From DASTCC01 sp035711465 (GTDB taxonomy: Bacteria > Acidobacteriota > Vicinamibacteria > Vicinamibacterales > SCN-69-37): a stretch of 55,401 nucleotides of DNA. The stretch lies in contig DASTCC010000256.1 of assembly GCA_035711465.1 (NCBI GenBank), positions 1 through 55,401 on the forward strand, given 5' to 3'. The position numbers and the translations under genes are program-made. Of this stretch, positions 26,763-34,456 are shown piece by piece; the first letter of the stretch is position 1, and the number at the start of each line of letters is the position of its first letter. The notes under the pieces were generated by a model. It was not told the DNA's origin and made no database searches. It worked only from the letters and a program-made list of their open reading frames with translations.

Positions 26763-26804
26763 AACTTGAAACTTAGAACTCAAGACTTGAAACTCAGAAC
26801 TCAG
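26763..26804. repeat. 7-bp repeats supplying the hisD stop, between hisD and hisC
   Basis: Six units (ACTTGAA, ACTTAGA, ACTCAAG, ACTTGAA, ACTCAGA, ACTCAGG), also readable as two 21-bp copies. The hisD TGA (26794-26796) is inside. Same unit family as the arrays at 16727-16785. Confidence 0.85.
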
Positions 26805-28038
26805 GTCGAAGGCGGATCGCGATCGATTCGGCATGGGCTTCGAGTCCCTCCGCTTTCGCGAGCGCAATCGCTGCCGGTCCGATCGCGCGCAGGCCGCGTT
26901 CGCCGATCGTCTGGACGGTGAAGGTTCTCACGAAGTCCGAGGTGCTCAAGCCGCCGCGCGTTCGGGCGGCGCCGCCGGTTGGCAGGACGTGATTCGAGCC
27001 GGTGGCGTAGTCGCCGGCGGCCTGCGCGCTCCAGCGGCCCCTGAAGATCGTGCCCGCGGTCGTGAACTGATCCGGATCGAATGGCGCATCGCAAACCAGA
27101 TGCTCCGGTGCCAGACGGTTGACGATCTCGACGGCTTCGCCGCGGGTTCGCGCGATGACGATGGCGCCGTGCTTCGCCAGCGACGCACGGGCCGGTCCCG
27201 CCGCGAGCCTCATGGCGCCGATGGCTGACGAGACGCCGGCGGCGAGGCGCGATGATGTCGTCACGAACACGGCGCGCGCCTGGGGATCGTGTTCGGCCTG
27301 AGCGACGAGATCGATCGCGATCCAGTCTGCCCGTCCGCGATTGGCGCAGACGACGATCTCGCTGGGCCCGGCGGGCAGATCGATGGCGCAGTCGCTTGCG
27401 ACCAGCGCCTTCGCGGCTGTCACCCAGACGTTGCCAGGTCCGGCGATCTTGTCGACCCTGGCGATCGACGTCGTCCCGTAGGCGAGCGCCGCGATCGCCT
27501 GCGCGCCGCCGATGCGAAGCACGCGCGACACGCCGGCCTCGACGGCCGCGCAGAGCACCTCCGGCGCCGGACGCGGACAGGCGACGACGATGTCGCCGAC
27601 ACCGGCAACGGCCGCGGGAACTGCCGTCATCAACACCGTTGACGGCAGCGGATGCCGGCCGCCAGGCACGTAGCAGCCGACCCGGCCGAATGGCCGGACG
27701 CGCTGCTCGATGCGGACGCCGTCGGCGGTGTCGACGGCAAAGCTGCGCGGCAGCTGACGTTCGGCGACCGTGCGAACGGCACGCGCCGCCTTCCGAATCG
27801 CGCGTCGGACCTCTGGCGACGTTCGACGCCAGCCCTCGTCCATCGCTCGCCGCGTGACGTCGAATGGCGGCTTGACGTCGTCGAGCTCTCGCATCCATCG
27901 CGTCAGCGCGCGGTCGCCGCGGCGCCGGACGTCGGCGACGATCCGCGCGGCTTTCAAAGCGACTTCGCGGTCGCGGGCGCGGTCGCGCGCGAACAGCCGC
28001 TCCAGCGCCCGCCGGTTGGTCGTTCGGACGATGCGCAT
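26794..28038 (-). CDS. hisD: Histidinol dehydrogenase
   Basis: 414 residues; NAD-dependent, zinc-requiring, last two steps of histidine synthesis. Motifs: GRVGCYVPGGRHPLPSTVLM, DKIAGPGNVWVTAAKALV, GPSEIVV, VAQAEHDPQA, and the catalytic Glu-His of LAPEHLV, followed by SNHVLPTGGAARTRGGLST. The ATG at 28038 shares one base with the hisG stop (TGATG); a GTG three bases earlier is an alternative. The reading ends in a 7-bp repeat array that provides its TGA. Confidence 0.95.
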   Translation of the reverse strand: MRIVRTTNRRALERLFARDRARDREVALKAARIVADVRRRGDRALTRWMRELDDVKPPFDVTRRAMDEGWRRTSPEVRRAIRKAARAVRTVAERQLPRSFAVDTADGVRIEQRVRPFGRVGCYVPGGRHPLPSTVLMTAVPAAVAGVGDIVVACPRPAPEVLCAAVEAGVSRVLRIGGAQAIAALAYGTTSIARVDKIAGPGNVWVTAAKALVASDCAIDLPAGPSEIVVCANRGRADWIAIDLVAQAEHDPQARAVFVTTSSRLAAGVSSAIGAMRLAAGPARASLAKHGAIVIARTRGEAVEIVNRLAPEHLVCDAPFDPDQFTTAGTIFRGRWSAQAAGDYATGSNHVLPTGGAARTRGGLSTSDFVRTFTVQTIGERGLRAIGPAAIALAKAEGLEAHAESIAIRLRPEF

Positions 28039-28925
28039 CACAGCACGACCTTGTTGAGCGGGTACTCGACGATGCCCTGGGCGCCGGCGTGCTTGAGCCG
28101 CGGGATCAGATCGCGCACGGTCCGCTCGTCGACGATGGTGTTGACGGCGACCCAGCCGGCGTCGCCGAGCGGCGACACCGTCGGCCGCTTCAGTGCCGGC
28201 AGGAGCGCGAGCACGCTGCCAAGGCCGACCCTATCGACGTTCAGCATCAGTCCGACGCGCCCGTGCGCCTCGATCGCCGCCTGCAGCAAGAGCGCGAGAC
28301 TGTCGATCTTGGCGCGCTTCCACGGATCCCGGACGGCGGCCGGATTGGCGATCAGCTGCGTGCTCGATTCGAGGACGGTATCGATGATGCGCAGCCGATT
28401 GGCGCGCAGCGATGATCCGGTTTCGGTGACCTCGACGATCGCGTCCGCGAGCACCGGCGGCTTTACTTCGGTCGCGCCCCAGGAGAATTCGACGCTGACC
28501 GGAATCCGTCGCGCGGCGAAGTACGCCTCGGTGGCGCGCACGAGCTCGGTGGCGACGGTCCGGCCCGCCAGGTCCTCAGGCCGCTGCCACGGCGAGTCAT
28601 CCGGCACCGCGAGCACCCAGCGCACGCGACCGTAACTCTGCTTGGCGTAGACGAGATCGGCGACGGGCTCGACTCCAGAGACGCCGTCGTTGGCGGCGGC
28701 GTGCTCGGCGATCCAGTCCTGACCCGTGAGGCCCGCGTCGAGGACGCCGTCGGCGACGTAGCGGGTCATCTCCTGCGCCCGGATCAGCATGCATTCGATC
28801 TCGGGATCGTCGATGCCGGGGTAATACGAACGCGAGCTGGCGAACACGGTGAACCCGGCGCGCGCGAAGAGCTGAACCGTCGCGTCCTGCAGCGATCCCT
28901 TGGGCAGCCCGAGTTTGAGCTTCAT
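28038..28925 (-). CDS. hisG: ATP phosphoribosyltransferase, long (HisG_L) form
   Basis: 295 residues; first committed step of histidine synthesis. Long form with the C-terminal ACT-like histidine-sensing domain, so no HisZ is required. Visible: MKLKLGLPKGSLQDATVQLF, PGIDDPEIECMLIRAQEMTRYV, DAGLTGQDWIAEH, the PRPP loop EVTETGSSLRANRLRIIDTV, and a C-terminal KRPTVSPLGDAGWVAVNTIV. The ATG overlaps the hisI stop (ATGA). Feedback inhibition by histidine is expected for this form. Confidence 0.95.
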   Translation of the reverse strand: MKLKLGLPKGSLQDATVQLFARAGFTVFASSRSYYPGIDDPEIECMLIRAQEMTRYVADGVLDAGLTGQDWIAEHAAANDGVSGVEPVADLVYAKQSYGRVRWVLAVPDDSPWQRPEDLAGRTVATELVRATEAYFAARRIPVSVEFSWGATEVKPPVLADAIVEVTETGSSLRANRLRIIDTVLESSTQLIANPAAVRDPWKRAKIDSLALLLQAAIEAHGRVGLMLNVDRVGLGSVLALLPALKRPTVSPLGDAGWVAVNTIVDERTVRDLIPRLKHAGAQGIVEYPLNKVVL

Positions 28926-29236
28926 AGCGCCGCCCGCCCGTCGAAGCAGGTGACCGTGCCGTTGTGGCAGGCGAGGCCGTCGCCTTCGCGCCGCACCCGG
29001 ACCAGCACGGTGTCCTCGTCGCAATCGGGCGTGATCGACACCACGGCGAGCCGGTTGCCCGAGGTCTCGCCTTTGGTCCAGAGGCGATCGCGCGACCGTG
29101 AGTAGAACGTCGCGTAGCCGCTGGCACGCGTGACTGCCAGCGCTTCGGCGTTCATGAAGCCGACCATCAGGACGAGGTTGCAGTCCGCGTCCTGGATGAC
29201 GGCGGGGATGAGCCCGTTCAGCTTCGAGAAGTCCAT
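28922..29236 (-). CDS. hisI: Phosphoribosyl-AMP cyclohydrolase
   Basis: 104 residues; opens the adenine ring of PR-AMP. Family motifs: MVGFMNAEAL, SRSRDRLWTKGETSGN, and the metal Cys/His/Asp cluster TPDCDEDTVLVRV...ACHNGTVTC. Only the cyclohydrolase domain is present, with no fused HisE pyrophosphatase, and no separate hisE is in the window. First structural gene of the operon, 36 nt after the attenuator terminator. Confidence 0.95.
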   Translation of the reverse strand: MDFSKLNGLIPAVIQDADCNLVLMVGFMNAEALAVTRASGYATFYSRSRDRLWTKGETSGNRLAVVSITPDCDEDTVLVRVRREGDGLACHNGTVTCFDGRAAL

Positions 29237-29270
29237 GTCCGTCCTTCGCCCGGACGGGATCGAGCAGGGT

Positions 29271-29300
29271 ACAAACGAAAACCCCGCCGATCCGGCGGGG
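29271..29300 (-). terminator. his attenuator terminator
   Basis: On the minus strand an 8-bp perfect GC stem (CCCCGCCG / CGGCGGGG, loop GAT) is followed by TTTTCGTTTG. It lies between the histidine leader peptide and hisI. CGCAGC at its foot (29300-29305) can pair with GCTGCG at the end of the leader ORF (29339-29344), which would give a competing antiterminator. Confidence 0.85.
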
Positions 29301-29333
29301 CTGCGAAAGTCGATCAGAGTTCGACGACGACGT

Positions 29334-29402
29334 TCAGGCGCAGCGCCACCGGGCGGTCGAATGACCGTGATGATGGTGGCGGTGGTGCGCGCGCGGGAAC
29401 AT
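29334..29402 (-). CDS. hisL: his operon leader peptide (attenuation)
   Basis: A 22-residue ORF with ATG at 29402 and TGA at 29334-29336. Residues 6-14 are HHRHHHHGH, seven histidines in nine codons. It ends about 33 nt before the terminator stem and is the only ORF between the promoter and hisI. The run of His codons is what a ribosome-stalling his attenuator needs: when charged tRNA-His is scarce the ribosome pauses in the run, the terminator is not formed and hisI onward is transcribed. No good Shine-Dalgarno sequence precedes the ATG. The promoter placement suggests a 5' leader of only a few nucleotides. The gene symbol follows the enteric naming by function, not by sequence similarity. 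Confidence 0.82.
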   Translation of the reverse strand: MFPRAHHRHHHHGHSTARWRCA

Positions 29403-29412
29403 CAGGACAACG

Positions 29413-29442
29413 ACGTTACGCAACCACGTCGTCGAGTGTCAA
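29413..29442 (-). promoter_or_regulatory. Probable his operon promoter
   Basis: Perfect TTGACA -35 on the minus strand (29437-29442), 18-bp spacer, and a weak -10 TAACGT (29413-29418). The predicted start is near 29406, four bases before the leader-peptide ATG. It lies in the 62 bp between the ABC permease stop and the leader ORF. Confidence 0.6.
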
Positions 29443-29464
29443 GTCCGCGTATCGCGCCGACGAC

Positions 29465-32146
29465 TCACTCCGCAGCACGAAGCGCGTCTGTAGGGTGGAT
29501 CCGCAGCGCCCTGCGAATCGGTACCGTGCAGGCCACGGCGCTGACGATCATCACCATGATCGCGCTTGCGGCGATGAGACTGGCGAGCGACAGCGTGATG
29601 TGACCCTCGGAAAGCAGCGGCAGCATCGTGATGGCAGCGGCGCCAATCACGGCGCCGATCGCGACCCGCCGCATCGGTGTTCGCAGGATCTCCGACAGCA
29701 GCCGGCGCCGGTCCGCACCGAGCGCGACGCGGATGCCGATCTCCCGCGTGCGCCGCGAGACCGTGAACGACACGACGGCGTAGATGCCGGTCAGCGCCAG
29801 CAGCAGCAGCAAGCCGATGACCCCGAGAGAGAAGCGGAACCAGAACGCATAGAAGCGTGATTCGGTCCGGACGAGATCGCCAAGGGTCGAGAAGCCGGAG
29901 AGCCGCAGCGACGGATCGACGCGCGCGGCAATCGCGCGCACTCTGGCGGCGATCGTCCCGCTCCCTCCGGCCGCGTGCACGATCAGCCGGGCCGGCTGCG
30001 TCCCGGGCACGAGCGGCGTGTAGATGCCGGCGCGCTCGCGCAGACCGGGATCGGCGGTCATCGTCAGATCGGTGACGACGCCGACGATCTCTCGCCATGG
30101 CTCCGGCGCTTGTTCGTCAGACGTCGACGGCGTCGAGGCTTTGAATCGCAGTCGTCGCCCGATTGCCGGTGCGCCGCCCAGCACCTCGGCTACGAACGAC
30201 TGGTTGACGACGATGACTGTGGCGTCGGGGCGCGTCTCGGCCGGGTGAAAGTCGCGTCCCGCCACCATCTTCGCGCCGAGTACCTGAAAAAAGCCGGGAG
30301 ATACCGTTGCCACCTGCGGTCGATGCCCGAGCGCCAGACGCGACGGCTGCGTAGGGCCGTCGACTTCGATCCACCGTCGGGGAACGTAGGCGCCTGGCGG
30401 ATCGCCGAACGTCGCCGATCGAATGGCGCCATCGACGCGGAGCTCCTCGAGCAGCGTCGCGCTCGACGATTCGAACCGTCCGCGGTTGGCGGCCGTCGCG
30501 TCGTCGGGAGTCGATGCGCCCGCGGCTGTCGCGCCGTGCAGCGCGACAGCCGCGGCCACGTACTCGTCGCCAGCCGCGCCGAGATCGAAGCGCGAGAATC
30601 CCCAGGTCTCCCGGCCAACGGAGACGACGATCGGCACGCACGCGACGGTGAGCGCGACCTGAGCGACGATGACGCCGGTCCAGATGCCGCCGAAACGCAC
30701 GGTGGATACGCCCGGCGCGCCGATCTTCCAGCGCGCCGCCCCGCCCGTCACGCGGAACGCCGGCCATGCGCCGGCGACCAGTGCGACCAGGCCCGCCAGT
30801 CCAACCGCATAGACCGCGGTCCACGGCGACAAGCTCATGTGCATCCAGAACGGCCACCGCTCGATGCCGAGGCCGACCTCGACGAGACGAAAGACCCAAC
30901 GCATCCCAACGGAGGCCAGGCCCAGGCCCGCCGCGGCGCAGACCAGCGCCAGCAGCATCGTCTCGACGAACAGCTGACTGACGATGCGTCCGCGGCTGGC
31001 GCCGAGCGCGGTGCGCATCGCGAGCTCCGCCTCGCGGCTCACAGTCCGCGCGAACATCAGCAGCGCCACGTTCGATGCCACGAACACCAGGAACAGCACC
31101 GCGGCGACATTGGTCGAACCGAACGCCAGTCGCGCGACGACGGGCGCGTCGATCATCGCCCTCGCGTACGGCAGCACGGTCGGCACCACACGCGCATGGG
31201 TGTCGGGGAAGTCGCGTGCCGTCCGCGCGCCGAGCGCCGTAACCTCGGCCTGCGCGCTCGCCAGCGTCGCGCCAGAGGCCAGACGACCGAACACGAAACC
31301 TGACGGAGGCCCGCCACGCCGGCCCAGTTCGGACGCAGTGAATCGAAGCGGCACCCACGCGTCGTGCGCGACCGGAAACAGGAATCCCTCCGGCATCACG
31401 CCGACGATGGTCACCGGCCGCGCATCCAGGTACGCGGTGCGGCCGATCACGTCCACGGCGCCGCCGAAGCGCTGCTGCCAGACGTGGAAGCCGATCACCG
31501 CGACGTCCGGTCCGCCGACGACCTCGTCGGAGGCGACGAGCGTGCGTCCGATGCGCGCCGAAGCCTGCACCGTGGCGAATGCGGCGGCGCTCGTCTCCGC
31601 CACTTCGATCGGCTCGCTTTGCTGGTCGGCGGTGATCAGATTGCGCGTCTGCGATCGAAAGGCGCCAACGTGCTCGACCGATCGCAGCTGCGTCCGCCAC
31701 GTCTCCAGATCCCAGGCGGTGTGCGTCACGTTACGGCCGGTCTCGGTGTTCCAGAGCCGGAATCCGACGATCCGGTCGCCGCCGGCGATCGGCAGCGACG
31801 GCGACAGCACCTGTGAGACCACTTCGAACGTCAGCGCGCCAACGGCGATGGCGAATCCGAGCGCCAGGCTGGCAACGAGCGACAGGCCCGGATAACGAAG
31901 CATCAGCCGCATGCCGAGCCGAACGTCGAGCCACGACAGTTGCAGCCGAGGACGCGGCAAGCGCAAGCGCGCGAGCGCGAACGCCATGTCCAACCCCTCG
32001 ACCGTCGTCAGCCACCACGCAGCGAGGCGTCCCCGCTGCTGGACGCGGCGGCCGTGCGCCTCTTCGAGATCGCCGAGGACGTCGTGAACCCGGTCACGAG
32101 GCGCGAGCCCGCTGAGCAGGGCGGCAATCAGGCGAGGCGGCTTCAT
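29465..32146 (-). CDS. ADOP-type (FtsX/MacB-like) orphan permease, PadR-coupled
   Basis: 893 residues. An N-terminal soluble helical segment (PRDRVHDVLGDLEEAHGRRVQQ) precedes the first membrane helix (LSLVASLALGFAIAVGAL), then a MacB_PCD-like periplasmic domain, FtsX domain 1 (AVLFLVFVASNVALLMFARTV), a second periplasmic domain, and FtsX domain 2 near the C-terminus ending GIRVALGADRRRLLSEIL and IHPTDALRAAE. Two repeats of the permease fold in one chain and no ATPase gene nearby fit the acidobacterial duplicated orphan permease group. The ATG overlaps the padR stop (ATGA) with GGAGG upstream. Substrate unknown; macrolide export is not implied. Confidence 0.87.
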   Translation of the reverse strand: MKPPRLIAALLSGLAPRDRVHDVLGDLEEAHGRRVQQRGRLAAWWLTTVEGLDMAFALARLRLPRPRLQLSWLDVRLGMRLMLRYPGLSLVASLALGFAIAVGALTFEVVSQVLSPSLPIAGGDRIVGFRLWNTETGRNVTHTAWDLETWRTQLRSVEHVGAFRSQTRNLITADQQSEPIEVAETSAAAFATVQASARIGRTLVASDEVVGGPDVAVIGFHVWQQRFGGAVDVIGRTAYLDARPVTIVGVMPEGFLFPVAHDAWVPLRFTASELGRRGGPPSGFVFGRLASGATLASAQAEVTALGARTARDFPDTHARVVPTVLPYARAMIDAPVVARLAFGSTNVAAVLFLVFVASNVALLMFARTVSREAELAMRTALGASRGRIVSQLFVETMLLALVCAAAGLGLASVGMRWVFRLVEVGLGIERWPFWMHMSLSPWTAVYAVGLAGLVALVAGAWPAFRVTGGAARWKIGAPGVSTVRFGGIWTGVIVAQVALTVACVPIVVSVGRETWGFSRFDLGAAGDEYVAAAVALHGATAAGASTPDDATAANRGRFESSSATLLEELRVDGAIRSATFGDPPGAYVPRRWIEVDGPTQPSRLALGHRPQVATVSPGFFQVLGAKMVAGRDFHPAETRPDATVIVVNQSFVAEVLGGAPAIGRRLRFKASTPSTSDEQAPEPWREIVGVVTDLTMTADPGLRERAGIYTPLVPGTQPARLIVHAAGGSGTIAARVRAIAARVDPSLRLSGFSTLGDLVRTESRFYAFWFRFSLGVIGLLLLLALTGIYAVVSFTVSRRTREIGIRVALGADRRRLLSEILRTPMRRVAIGAVIGAAAITMLPLLSEGHITLSLASLIAASAIMVMIVSAVACTVPIRRALRIHPTDALRAAE

Positions 32147-32490
32147 CTCGTGCCTCCGGTCAGGCCTTTCACGCGCCCCGCCATCGCCTGAATCGCGCGC
32201 GTCGTCGCCCGCACGGCCTCGACGCCGGCGGGTTCGACGACGACCAGCCGGCGCGGCCGCCCGCCCCGCTCCGGCCGCGCGTCGCCAAGCCGCGTCGAGA
32301 TCAGTTTCTTGCTCTCGAGACGCTGCAGCGTCGTAAACACGTTCGCCCGCCTGACGGAGCGCCCGGTGCGCTCGGCGATGTCGTCGGCAATCGAAACCGT
32401 GTAAGCCTCATCAGGCCCAAGATGAAGCGCCGCAAGCAACACCAGGAGCTCGAACTCGGCGAGCGACTCCGCCCGGGTCTTTTTAGTCAC
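32143..32490 (-). CDS. PadR-family transcriptional regulator
   Basis: 115-residue winged-helix protein: EFELLVLLAALHLGPDEAYTVSIADDIAERTGRSVRRANVFTTLQRLESKKLI, wing RPERGGRPRRLVVV, short C-terminal helix. It is translationally coupled to the permease it probably represses. GTG start at 32490 with no Shine-Dalgarno room: the promoter predicts transcription beginning at the G of GTG, and the palindrome TAGTCAC-ATC-GTGACTA spans the -10 box and the start codon. Ligand unknown. Confidence 0.88.
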   Translation of the reverse strand: MTKKTRAESLAEFELLVLLAALHLGPDEAYTVSIADDIAERTGRSVRRANVFTTLQRLESKKLISTRLGDARPERGGRPRRLVVVEPAGVEAVRATTRAIQAMAGRVKGLTGGTR

Positions 32491-32525
32491 GATGTGACTA
32501 TATTGACCCGCCGCCGCCCCGTCAA
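32484..32525 (-). promoter_or_regulatory. Leaderless padR promoter with overlapping operator
   Basis: Minus-strand TTGACG (32520-32525), 17-bp spacer, TATAGT (32497-32502), six bases, then GTG. The palindrome TAGTCAC-ATC-GTGACTA (32484-32500) covers the -10 end and the first codons. The -35 box is formed by the outermost unit of the 10-bp repeat array. Confidence 0.68.
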
Positions 32526-32627
32526 CCGTCGTTACCCGGGTACCCGCGTCACCCGTCGTAACCCGCCGTCACCCGCGGTTACCAGCCGTAACCCGTCGTT
32601 ACCTGTCGTAACCCGTCGTTACCTGCC
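32521..32627. repeat. 10-bp tandem array anchored at the ggt stop codon
   Basis: About eleven GTHACCCGTC-type units (one shortened). The unit nearest the gene carries the ggt TAA (32619-32621, minus strand), and the opposite edge supplies the padR -35. Same family as 20265-20358. Confidence 0.88.
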
Positions 32628-34340
32628 ACCAGGTTTGGCAGCTTTAGACGTCGGATCCCTGGGATCCGCGACACCGAACGCGGTGCCCGTGATCGGATGC
32701 ATCCAGATCGTCTGCGCGGATCCCTGGCTGCCCTGGGCGCGCGCGTCGTGGCCGAGCGCCTTCAGCGCCGCCAGCACTTCGTCGGAGACGCCGTTGGTCT
32801 CGATCGTCAGTCGATCCGGCAGCCACTGATGGTGCATGCGCGGCGCGTCCACCGCTTCGCGGCCGGTCCGTTCCCAGGCGGTGACGTACAGCACGACGGT
32901 GAGCACGGTGTTGATGATCGTCCGTCCGCCGGGCGAACCGGTGATCAGGACCGGCTTGCCGTTGCGCGCGACGATGGTCGGCGTCATCGAGCTCAGCATG
33001 CGCTTGCCGGGCGCGATCACGTTCGGCGGCGTGCCGATGTCGCCGGTCTCATTGGTCGTGCCCGGCTTCTTGTTGAAGTCGCCCATCTCGTTGTTGAGCA
33101 GGATGCCGGTGCCGGCGACGACGACGTGCGAGCCGTAGCCCCCTTCGAGCGTGTAGGTGTTGGCCACCGCCATGCCGTCCTTGTCGATGACCGAGAAATG
33201 CGTCGTCTCGTCGGACTCGGCCGGCAGCGCCGCCGAAAGGATGTCGTTGCCGAGCACGCGGCTGAGCGACGCGCGTTTCATGTCGATCGAGCGCGCCACG
33301 TCCCGGGCGTGCGCCTTCGACGTCAGCTTCTCGATCGGCACCTGCACGAAATCGGGATCGCCGAGGAACCGCGCGCGGTCGAGATAGGCGCGGCGCATCG
33401 CTTCGGTGGTGAGGTGCAGCGCTTCGACCGAGCCAGGCTTCCGCTTCTGGATGTTCTGTGACTCGAGGATGTTGAGCATCTCGATCAGCGCGACGCCGCC
33501 CGAGCTCGGCGGCGGCATCGAGATGATCTCGTAGCCGTTGAACGTGCCCTTGACCGGCGCGCGTTCCTTCGCCTCGTAGGCGGCCAGATCGTCCTTGGTG
33601 ATCAAGCCGCCGTTGGCGGCCATGTCGGCCGCGATGCGATCGGCGATCCATCCTGTGTAGAACGCGTCGGGGCCGTCGTTGGCGATCGAGGTCAGGCTCT
33701 TCGCGAGATCGGCGAGGACGATGCGATCGCCGGCTGCCCACTGTCCGCCGCCCGGCTTGCCGTAAGCGGCCACCGACGCGGGAAACGGCTGCATCCGCCG
33801 CAGCTCGTTGTTGAGACTTCGCGCCAGGGTCTCCGACATCGTGAAGCCGTTCGCCGCGAGCTGCGCGGCCGGCAGGACGATGTCTTTCCATGGCAGCTTG
33901 CCGAGCTTCGAATGCGCGAGCGCCATGCCGCGCACGGTGCCCGGCACTCCGGGCGCGAGATAGCCGGCGGCCGTGAGGCTGCGATCGATCTCGCCGTCCT
34001 TGCCGAGGTACATCGTCGGCGTCGCCTTGCCCGGCGCGCGCTCGCGATAGTCGAATGTCGTCGCCGTGCCGTCGGGCCGGCGGACGATCATGAAGCCGCC
34101 GCCGCCGAGGTTGCCGGCGGTCGGGTGAGTGACGGCCATCGCGAACGCGGTGGCGACCGCGGCGTCGACGGCGTTCCCGCCTTTGGCGAGGACGTCGGCG
34201 CCGAGATCCGCGGCGACATCCGACGCCGATACGACGAGTCCGTCGCGCGAGCTGACGCCAAGGTCGGCAGGAACGAGCTGAGTGATCGCGCCGGCCGGCG
34301 CGATCGCCAGAAATGCGAGCAATAACGCGAGAACTCTCAT
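32619..34340 (-). CDS. ggt: Gamma-glutamyltransferase (Ntn hydrolase), exported
   Basis: 573 residues counted from MRVLALLLAFLAIAPAGA, a signal peptide; 28 further in-frame residues upstream look non-coding. Gamma-glutamyltranspeptidases split glutathione and gamma-glutamyl peptides in the periplasm and mature by self-cleavage before a Thr. That Thr379 is in DETTHFSVIDKDG. Other motifs: GGNAVDAAVATAFAMAVTHP, GNLGGGGFM, YRERAP, SMPPPSSGG, NNEMGDF, SSMTPTIV, GSPGGRTIIN. Both subunits are complete. Divergent from the S9 peptidase gene. The stop codon is in a 10-bp repeat array. Confidence 0.93.
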   Translation of the reverse strand: MRVLALLLAFLAIAPAGAITQLVPADLGVSSRDGLVVSASDVAADLGADVLAKGGNAVDAAVATAFAMAVTHPTAGNLGGGGFMIVRRPDGTATTFDYRERAPGKATPTMYLGKDGEIDRSLTAAGYLAPGVPGTVRGMALAHSKLGKLPWKDIVLPAAQLAANGFTMSETLARSLNNELRRMQPFPASVAAYGKPGGGQWAAGDRIVLADLAKSLTSIANDGPDAFYTGWIADRIAADMAANGGLITKDDLAAYEAKERAPVKGTFNGYEIISMPPPSSGGVALIEMLNILESQNIQKRKPGSVEALHLTTEAMRRAYLDRARFLGDPDFVQVPIEKLTSKAHARDVARSIDMKRASLSRVLGNDILSAALPAESDETTHFSVIDKDGMAVANTYTLEGGYGSHVVVAGTGILLNNEMGDFNKKPGTTNETGDIGTPPNVIAPGKRMLSSMTPTIVARNGKPVLITGSPGGRTIINTVLTVVLYVTAWERTGREAVDAPRMHHQWLPDRLTIETNGVSDEVLAALKALGHDARAQGSQGSAQTIWMHPITGTAFGVADPRDPTSKAAKPGGR

Positions 34341-34456
34341 CGCGGTCACCCCAGGTGTGCCGGGAAGCTTAGCACTCGTCGCGCCCGGCCGGTGCGTCGG
34401 TTCGGACACACGCTCTGCTACCATTTGCCCATTCGGTCCTACCCCTGGAGGTTTCC

